In this document: in pieces, positions 33,260 through 38,221 of the stretch
Position numbering within the stretch: position 1 is the first letter of the stretch
Layout of the letters: each line of letters begins with the position of its first letter
NCBI GenBank assembly: GCA_902489445.1
Contig: CABTZX010000016.1
Coordinates: 1-38,221 of the forward strand
DNA: 38,221 nt
Reading direction: 5' to 3'
From: an uncultured Bacteroidales bacterium
Lineage (GTDB): Bacteria; Bacteroidota; Bacteroidia; Bacteroidales; Porphyromonadaceae
The notes under the pieces: generated by a model
Told to the model about the DNA's origin: nothing
Database searches by the model: none
Seen by the model: the letters and a program-made list of their open reading frames with translations, nothing else
Program-made: the position numbers and the translations under genes

Positions 33260-34141
33260 TTATGATAGTCCGTCAATTTGTACGTTCGGACATATTTTCC
33301 TTATTAATCCTTGCAACACCTGACCCGGTCCTAATTCGGTAAAGTGCGTAGCTCCGTCCGCTATCATAGCACGGACACACTCAGTCCAACGAACCGGAGA
33401 AGTGAGCTGCTTCACTAGGTTTTGCTTTATTTCTTCCGGATCGGTCACTGCCCGAGCTACTACATTCTGATAAACAGGCGCAATCGGCTTTTCAAAGTGC
33501 GTTTGCTCTATAGCTACACCCAATTCTTCCTTTGCGGGCTGCATCAGTGGAGAGTGAAAGGCTCCGCCTACTTTCAACGGAATAGCTCTTTTGGCTCCCG
33601 CCTCCTTCAGACGTGTGCACGCTTCATCGATCGCTTCCTTAGTGCCACTAATGACAACTTGTCCGGGACAATTATAATTGGCGGGTACTACAACGCCGTT
33701 GGTAACATTTTGGCATACTTCGGCAATTATTTTATCGTCCAATCCTAATATAGCTGCCATCGTGGAGGGTGTAGCTTCGCATGCTTTCTGCATCGCCATA
33801 GCGCGCTTGGATACAAGCGTTAAACCGTCTTCAAACGATAAGGCACCTGCAGCAACCAATGCGGAGAACTCACCCAATGAGTGACCCGCTACCATATCCG
33901 GCTTAAACTCATTATGCAAACTTCGTGCCAAAAGCACTGAGTGGAGAAAAACGGCAGGTTGGGTCACTTTTGTCTGCTTTAGCTCATCTTCGGTTCCGTG
34001 AAACATCACTTCCGAGATGGCGAAGCCTAATATCTCGTTCGCTTTGTCGAACAGTTTCTTTGCTTCTGCGTTTTCCGTATAGAGCTGCTGCCCCATCCCT
34101 ACAAATTGTGCTCCCTGACCGGGAAAAACATATGCTCTCAT
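33260..34141 (-). CDS. fabD: Malonyl-CoA:ACP transacylase FabD
   Basis: FabD moves malonyl from CoA to ACP, supplying the extender unit for fatty-acid synthesis. The 293-residue protein has the N-terminal VFPGQGAQFVGMG, the nucleophile elbow GHSLGE with Ser88, and the catalytic histidine His196 in GAFHSPLM. Length is normal. It is 30 bp after pepD and 11 bp before trxB. The other fab gene of this window, fabG, is about 5 kb further along the same strand and is not adjacent. Confidence 0.96.
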   Translation of the reverse strand: MRAYVFPGQGAQFVGMGQQLYTENAEAKKLFDKANEILGFAISEVMFHGTEDELKQTKVTQPAVFLHSVLLARSLHNEFKPDMVAGHSLGEFSALVAAGALSFEDGLTLVSKRAMAMQKACEATPSTMAAILGLDDKIIAEVCQNVTNGVVVPANYNCPGQVVISGTKEAIDEACTRLKEAGAKRAIPLKVGGAFHSPLMQPAKEELGVAIEQTHFEKPIAPVYQNVVARAVTDPEEIKQNLVKQLTSPVRWTECVRAMIADGATHFTELGPGQVLQGLIRKICPNVQIDGLS

Positions 34142-34171
34142 GTTTTTGATAGTATTTTATTGTTCTTAAGA

Positions 34172-35626
34172 TTAAATGTTAGCAAGCGCCTCTTCCACAA
34201 CCTTATAGGTGCGTTCTACCGAAGCAATATTGACGCGTTCGTCCGGTGAATGCGGATGCTCGATGGTCGGACCGAACGAAATCATATCCATATCCGGCAT
34301 AACCCCCTGTATAATACCGCATTCCAATCCAGCATGCATCACTTTCACTTCAGGTTCTTTTCCATACACTTTGGTATATGCCTTTTTGAGAACCTCCAGT
34401 GCATGGGACTTGGTATTGGGTTGCCATCCGGAATAATCAACATCAAACTCTACGTCTGCTCCCATTAATAGGAAAGCACTCTCTACCTGAGAAGCAACCT
34501 GCATTTTGCGACTTTGGGACGAACTGCGTACAAGGAAGCGTACCACAATTTTGCCCTCTTTGGCCGTTACTATAGACATATTGGTAGAGGATTCTACCGT
34601 ATTTTTGAAACTCTGAAGCATTGATACCGGGCCGTTTACGCACGCTTCCAATGCATTGATGAAATTATCTTGAATTTCTTCGGGAATCAACGTTTTCGGT
34701 AGCGGACATTTTTCCACTTTCAGCGAAATAGCATCCTCTATTCCTTCATATTCTTTCCGGAAAATCTGTTCCCATTCGGTAACCATTTTATTGAATCCTT
34801 CGGCATCTTCCGGAGCAAGCGTAACTACCGCTTCGGCATCGCGAGGAATGGCATTACGCATGGATCCGCCCTCAAAGGTAGCTAAGCGAACCCCATATTC
34901 GCATATTGCCTTTTTGAGGAATCGCGCCATCAGTTTATTCGAATTGGCACGTCCCAAATGGATTTCCACGCCGGAGTGACCGCCTTTAAGTCCGGAAAGC
35001 GTCACTTTTACCGCTATATCGTCGGTAGATTCGTTTTCCTGTTCTTTATATTCCAGTAGCACATTCACGTCAATTCCACCGGCGCAGCCGATAAAAAGGT
35101 TGCCTTCCTCTTCGGAATCCATATTCATAAGAATATCTCCGGTAGCAAACCCAGCTTTTAGCTCGTTGGCTCCGATCATTCCTACCTCTTCGTCAACCGT
35201 GAACAGAGCTTCTATCGGTCCGTGCTTTAGCGTGTTATCGCTCAAAACGGCCAGTGCCATGGCACAACCCATACCGTTATCTGCGCCCAAAGTGGTTCCG
35301 TTGGCTCTAACCCATTCGCCGTCAATGCGCGCATCGATAGGATCTTTCGTAAAATCGTGGGTAACTTCCTTATTTTTCTGTGGAACCATATCCATATGCC
35401 CCTGTAAAGTTACCTTGGGACGGTTCTCCATTCCGGGCGTTGCAGGCTTGATTATCAGCACATTACCCACCTCATCACGTTTGGTTTCCAATCCAAGTTT
35501 TTTACCAACTGATGCGATATATTCGGCGACTTCCTTCGTTTGACCAGTAGGACGCGGGAACTGAGTAATTTCGTAAAAATAGTTCCAAATTGCCTGAGGT
35601 TGAAGTTGTTTGATTTCTTGTGCCAT
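34172..35626 (-). CDS. pepD: Aminoacyl-histidine dipeptidase PepD (M20C)
   Basis: PepD is a cytoplasmic di-zinc peptidase that hydrolyses dipeptides such as Xaa-His. The 484-residue protein has QGHMDMVP with His77 and Asp79, GADNGMG with Asp116, DEEVGMIGA with Glu146 (catalytic) and Glu147, NMDSEE with Asp170 and the late EHPHSPDERVN histidine. All ligands are present. It has a promoter box of its own in the end of the preceding gene. With PepT and the OPT transporter it fits a peptide-using metabolism. Confidence 0.95.
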   Translation of the reverse strand: MAQEIKQLQPQAIWNYFYEITQFPRPTGQTKEVAEYIASVGKKLGLETKRDEVGNVLIIKPATPGMENRPKVTLQGHMDMVPQKNKEVTHDFTKDPIDARIDGEWVRANGTTLGADNGMGCAMALAVLSDNTLKHGPIEALFTVDEEVGMIGANELKAGFATGDILMNMDSEEEGNLFIGCAGGIDVNVLLEYKEQENESTDDIAVKVTLSGLKGGHSGVEIHLGRANSNKLMARFLKKAICEYGVRLATFEGGSMRNAIPRDAEAVVTLAPEDAEGFNKMVTEWEQIFRKEYEGIEDAISLKVEKCPLPKTLIPEEIQDNFINALEACVNGPVSMLQSFKNTVESSTNMSIVTAKEGKIVVRFLVRSSSQSRKMQVASQVESAFLLMGADVEFDVDYSGWQPNTKSHALEVLKKAYTKVYGKEPEVKVMHAGLECGIIQGVMPDMDMISFGPTIEHPHSPDERVNIASVERTYKVVEEALANI

Positions 35627-35639
35627 ATTCTCTAATCTC

Positions 35640-36689
35640 TTATATTTCCGTGTTTTTTCTACTTCGCAAAGGTACTAATAAAATCGCGAGTAGCCCAACG
35701 AATGCCGTACCGGCGGTTTGCAATGTGTGAAGCACTAATGCAAAAAGCCCCGCATCCGATTCCGACACTCCGTAAAGCGTTAACGTGGTAATGATCATAT
35801 AGTGCCAAGTGCCGATCCCTGCCTGAACCGGAACCATTACTCCCAGCGTGCCCATAATAAAGCCAATTAACCCCACACCGGCAGATAAATCCGCTGTGAA
35901 AGGAAAGGCGTAAAAGGCGAGACGGAATGCAAAATAATAGCAAACCCATATGAGCACCGAGTAAAGGATAAACACGCCTTTATGCGGCATTGTAAAAACG
36001 GAACGCATTGCGTGCGCAAAACCATCCTTAAAACCGGATAATTTCCGTCTGAAACGGCTCCGCCGAAGAAGCCGCCGAAGCAAGATACAGAGCAGGATGA
36101 AGGAGGCTACGATCAGCCAAAAGCGATACGATAGAACCCCTTTGCCTATTGAGCCCCAATCAAAGGGGATTTTCTGCACCAATCGGGCAATATCACCATA
36201 ACAAAAAATCAAGGCTATAAGCGCAATGAGTAGCAACATAACAAGATCCATAACCCTGTCTATCACAATGGTTCCCGCCGCGCGCGATACGGAAACCTTA
36301 TCGCGCGTAACCACTACGCTGCCACGCCACACTTCACCGCCACGCGGAACGGCCAAACTCACTGCATACGAGCCCAATGTGGCTAATATCGCCGTTGTAC
36401 GCCGAACATGTGGTGGCGCTGTGGCTTCCATCTGCAATTGCCAGCGCAAGCCCCGAAAAACGTTCCCCAAAGCTCCGAGCACAATAGTGAGCAGTATGAT
36501 CCCATAATGTATCGGTATATTTCGCAAAGTGTCGCACAGGGCAACGAAATCAAACTTTCGGTATACCAAAAAGAGTAAAGCGATGCCAATTGTCAACGAC
36601 AAGCCCAGCCCAACGAACCTATTTATCCGTTTTCGTCCGTTGACCCGTCCCTGTTCAACTATAGTTTCTTGAGCGTCCTTTGTTGCCAA
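35640..36689 (-). CDS. YbhN/LPG-synthase-TM-like integral membrane protein
   Basis: A polytopic membrane protein with about eight helices, of the YbhN/AglD-like flippase family (UPF0104). It carries the family segment LGALGNVFRGLRWQLQM, then SYAVSLAVPRGGEVWRGSVVVTRDKVSVSRAAGTIVIDRVMDLV, and a late VPVQAGIGTWHYM. Relatives are linked to lipid or polyprenyl-sugar transport, but no reaction is known for this protein. The open frame reaches an ATG at 36764, but its first residues would be encoded by promoter sequence (-7 box at 36718-36725). The TTG at 36689, preceded by AAGGTAAGG, is the likely start, giving 349 residues. The start is less sure than the gene. Confidence 0.85.
   Translation of the reverse strand: MATKDAQETIVEQGRVNGRKRINRFVGLGLSLTIGIALLFLVYRKFDFVALCDTLRNIPIHYGIILLTIVLGALGNVFRGLRWQLQMEATAPPHVRRTTAILATLGSYAVSLAVPRGGEVWRGSVVVTRDKVSVSRAAGTIVIDRVMDLVMLLLIALIALIFCYGDIARLVQKIPFDWGSIGKGVLSYRFWLIVASFILLCILLRRLLRRSRFRRKLSGFKDGFAHAMRSVFTMPHKGVFILYSVLIWVCYYFAFRLAFYAFPFTADLSAGVGLIGFIMGTLGVMVPVQAGIGTWHYMIITTLTLYGVSESDAGLFALVLHTLQTAGTAFVGLLAILLVPLRSRKNTEI
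35667..35674 (-). promoter_or_regulatory. -7 box for pepD
   Basis: On the minus strand this reads TACCTTTG, with TTG (35696-35698) 21 bp upstream, matching TTTG-N19-21-TAnnTTTG. It lies inside the 3' end of the flippase-like gene and 41 bp before the pepD start, so pepD and its followers may be transcribed independently. Confidence 0.6.
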
Positions 36690-36694
36690 ATCCT

Positions 36695-36702
36695 TACCTT
36701 TG
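36695..36702 (+). promoter_or_regulatory. -7 box for rsmA
   Basis: TACCTTTG fits TAnnTTTG and predicts a start near 36708, giving a leader of about 57 nt before the ATG at 36765. It lies close to the opposing -7 box at 36718-36725, so the two promoters overlap. Confidence 0.5.
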
Positions 36703-36717
36703 TTGCGTGAAGCAGTA

Positions 36718-36725
36718 CAAAAGTA
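36718..36725 (-). promoter_or_regulatory. -7 box for the flippase-like gene
   Basis: On the minus strand this reads TACTTTTG, fitting TAnnTTTG. A start near 36711 lies downstream of the ATG at 36764, so the latter could not be used from this promoter. This is the main reason for the TTG start at 36689. Confidence 0.5.
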
Positions 36726-36764
36726 GCATTTTCCGCCTTCAAAGTAGTCGTTTTGCCCCTTCAT

Positions 36765-37583
36765 ATGCCGTTAAAACGCGTTAGAGCCAAAAAAGCCTTA
36801 GGGCAGCATTTCCTCACCGATCCGCTGATTGCCGAGCGAATTGCCGATACCATTCCCGAGTGTTATCGCACGATTCCCGTCCTTGAGATTGGCCCGGGGA
36901 TGGGCATTCTGACCCAATCGTTGGCAGAGCGTTGCCCGGATCTGTATCTTTTGGAAATAGATCCCGAATCCATTGATTATCTGCGCGTTGCCTTTCCTTC
37001 CCTCTATGCGGAAGGACGCATCGTTAAGGGAGATATATTGCGCTGTCCCGATGCGGAACTTATTCCGGGAAAGCCCAATGCTCCGTTCGTTATGACGGGG
37101 AATTATCCCTATAATATTTCCGGAAGACTTTTCTTCAAACTCTACGAATGGCATCATCGAGTGCCCTGTTGCACCGGTATGTTGCAAAAGGAGGTTGCCG
37201 AGCGACTAACGGCAGCGCCGGGGAGCCGTACGTACGGCATACTGAGCGTTCTGCTGCGTGTGTGGTACAATGCCGAATACCTCTTTACCGTTGATAAATC
37301 CGACTTCAATCCGCCGCCTAAAGTACACGGAGGCGTGCTTCGCCTTACGCGCAACGAACGCCAAACGCTTGAGTGCGATGAAGCACTCTTAGTCAGAGTG
37401 GTGAAAACCGCATTCAATCAACGGCGCAAAACGCTTCGTAATGCGCTTCGTAGCCTATTCCCTGATGACTTCGACTTTTCCTCCGAACCGCTCTTTACCC
37501 TCCGTGCCGAGCAGCTCGATGTAGCCGACTTTATCCGCCTCACCTCCCTCCTCTCCGCCATCCCCCCATCCCTCCCCAACTAA
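36765..37583 (+). CDS. rsmA: 16S rRNA dimethyladenosine transferase RsmA (KsgA)
   Basis: RsmA dimethylates two adjacent adenosines in the 3' hairpin of 16S rRNA during 30S maturation. The 272-residue protein has KKALGQHFLTDP (9-20), the SAM-binding VLEIGPGMGILT (39-50), the acidic LLEIDPE, and the catalytic GNYPYNIS. A C-terminal helical domain follows. A TTG at 36753 precedes, but the ATG at 36765 begins at the expected place and forms CATATG with the minus-strand ATG at 36764. The C-terminus (LLSAIPPSLPN) is pyrimidine-rich at DNA level and resembles the repeat that follows. Confidence 0.96.
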   Translation: MPLKRVRAKKALGQHFLTDPLIAERIADTIPECYRTIPVLEIGPGMGILTQSLAERCPDLYLLEIDPESIDYLRVAFPSLYAEGRIVKGDILRCPDAELIPGKPNAPFVMTGNYPYNISGRLFFKLYEWHHRVPCCTGMLQKEVAERLTAAPGSRTYGILSVLLRVWYNAEYLFTVDKSDFNPPPKVHGGVLRLTRNERQTLECDEALLVRVVKTAFNQRRKTLRNALRSLFPDDFDFSSEPLFTLRAEQLDVADFIRLTSLLSAIPPSLPN

Positions 37584-37638
37584 TTCCACTCATTCTTCAG
37601 CCCATATTATTTAACTCTCACTACCACTAACCACACAC

Positions 37639-37731
37639 AGGCCGACGAGCTTCCTCTCCCTCCTCTACCCTATTGCATCCACTCTTATCGCCACACCCAC
37701 AAGGCCGACGAGCATCCTCTCCCTCCTCTAC
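37639..37731 (+). repeat. Two-copy pyrimidine-rich direct repeat after rsmA
   Basis: A 30-base element at 37639-37668 recurs at 37702-37731 with one mismatch, offset by 63 bp; it begins AGGCCGACGAGC and ends CTCCCTCCTCTAC. The flanking CTCC/CTAA patterns resemble the last 40 bases of rsmA, so the repeat may have grown out of the gene's end. Confidence 0.75.
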
Positions 37732-37892
37732 TCCGTTACATCCGTTTTCTCCATCACCGCCCTCCCCTTTCCCAACTAACCCCGCTTACCCGTCACGACG
37801 CACCTATCTATTCTCTTGCTTAGAAGTGTCGGAGATTCTGACGTTGGTCACATATCTTTCGCTCCAAGTGCGCGGAGATTCCCCTCAATCAT

Positions 37893-37980
37893 ACGTATAA
37901 AGACACCCCTCTATACGTATCTTGATGCATACTTCTACGTAGGTTGATGACCGGTGATGCGTAGGTTGTCGGCTTTTTAT
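37893..37980 (+). repeat. 22-bp-period block, ACGTA core (first of three)
   Basis: ACGTA (or GCGTA) starts at 37893, 37915, 37937 and 37959, exactly 22 bp apart. Unit tails differ, but units two to four share TTGATG or TTG after the core. Confidence 0.75.
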
Positions 37981-37993
37981 CCGGTGATTCTCG

Positions 37994-38081
37994 ATAAATT
38001 CTTTAAAGGATTTGTACAAATCCTTTAAAGTACGCATATAAATCATTTAAACGGTTTATATAAATCCTTTTAATGATTTAT
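37994..38081 (+). repeat. 22-bp-period block, ATAAATCCTTTAAA core (second of three)
   Basis: Near-identical starts (ATAAATTCTTTAAA, ACAAATCCTTTAAA, ATAAATCATTTAAA, ATAAATCCTTTTAA) lie at 37994, 38016, 38038 and 38060, exactly 22 bp apart. The block is very AT-rich and its units contain internal dyads. Confidence 0.88.
38001..38030. repeat. Perfect 30-bp palindrome
   Basis: The 15 bases from 38001 (CTTTAAAGGATTTGT) are followed by their exact reverse complement to 38030, with no loop. It spans the junction of two 22-bp units. It could form a cruciform or bind a dimeric protein; its position in a repeat array is its only context. Confidence 0.9.
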
Positions 38082-38090
38082 AGAGAAGGT

Positions 38091-38221
38091 ATGTACAAAA
38101 GATTATGAAGCTACGTATAAAGAATCGAGGAAGTACGTAGAAAGGATTGAGGAAGTATGTATAAAGGGGCAAGAGCGTACGGAGCGAGAAGTGAGCATCT
38201 ATGGATTGATGAGCGAGAGCG
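38091..38221 (+). repeat. 22-bp-period block, ACGTATAAAG core (third), running off the edge
   Basis: Unit starts are at 38091, 38113, 38135, 38157, 38179 and 38201, exactly 22 bp apart. The first four read ATGTACAAAA, ACGTATAAAG, ACGTAGAAAG and ATGTATAAAG; units two and three continue with a shared GA-rich tail (GAGGAAGT). The last two are more diverged. The array probably continues beyond the window. Confidence 0.88.

Larger units (their letters stand above)
37584..38221. other. Gene-free right end, composed of repeats
   Basis: No gene was found in these 638 bases. The stretch holds a 63-bp-spaced direct repeat (37639-37731), unassigned sequence to about 37890, and then three 22-bp-period blocks up to the window edge. 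A perfect 30-bp palindrome is embedded in the middle block. No promoter box with TAnnTTTG was recognised. Confidence 0.7.

Noticed and set aside
37673..37900. 75-codon frame after rsmA
   Set aside because: It translates the pyrimidine-rich direct repeat into Ser/Pro-rich sequence with no domain.
37893..38221. 22-bp arrays as a CRISPR
   Set aside because: Units abut without unique spacers, unit sequence varies, and no cas gene is in the window.
37893..38221. Replication origin in the AT-rich right end
   Set aside because: No DnaA-box cluster (TTATCCACA-like) was seen, and dnaA is not nearby.

Overview
The window looks like a chromosomal segment of a Bacteroidales bacterium, most likely Porphyromonas or a close relative. 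The reasons are promoter boxes of the Bacteroides type (TAnnTTTG), an exported C10 cysteine peptidase with a type IX secretion-like C-terminal domain, short spacers inside gene runs, weak ribosome binding sites, and a set of Bacteroidetes-type housekeeping proteins. From memory, and not checked here, a pepD-fabD neighbourhood like this one also occurs in P. gingivalis. No rRNA, tRNA, CRISPR array, prophage or intact insertion sequence was seen.

Layout. 1-190: a 10-bp-period repeat array leading into a promoter box at the window edge. 191-5913, minus strand: lepA, dnaB, mtaB and a family 2 glycosyltransferase, tightly packed behind a promoter near 5970. 5914-6690: a divergent spacer filled with degenerate repeats. 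6691-10424, plus: an exported PAP2 phosphatase, then serB, a Dabb-domain protein and lptB. 10837-13577, plus: gap, pheS, nth. 13578-14353: a 776-bp spacer with two repeat arrays, each next to a promoter-like box. 14354-19564, plus: a membrane nucleotide-sugar dehydratase of the WbpM/CapD type, an OPT peptide transporter and peptidase T. 19912-27019, plus: aspS, a Nif3-like protein, a zinc-ribbon coiled-coil protein, tilS and the C10 peptidase, nearly all overlapping or a few bases apart. 27020-27397: a terminator and a 22-bp-period array. 27398-36689, minus: ten genes from a membrane flippase-like protein through pepD, fabD, trxB, a SIMPL protein, an exported beta-propeller-like protein, a nucleoside phosphorylase, a TetR regulator, fabG and an RluA-type pseudouridine synthase. 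36765-37583, plus: rsmA (ksgA). 37584-38221: gene-free, almost wholly repeats.

The genes serve translation and RNA modification (lepA, mtaB, pheS, aspS, tilS, rsmA, rluA-like), replication and repair (dnaB, nth), envelope lipid and polysaccharide metabolism (glycosyltransferase, PAP2, lptB, dehydratase, fabD, fabG, flippase-like) and use of peptides as nutrients (OPT, PepT, PepD, C10 peptidase). The last set fits an asaccharolytic, protein-feeding lifestyle.

The most unusual content is between the genes. Four spacers carry arrays with an exact 22-bp period but different unit sequences. Two further arrays have an exact 10-bp period, and both end exactly 27 bp upstream of the same promoter box, TACCTTTG. 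These arrays look like a family of helically phased intergenic elements tied to promoters and are the main candidate for something undescribed.
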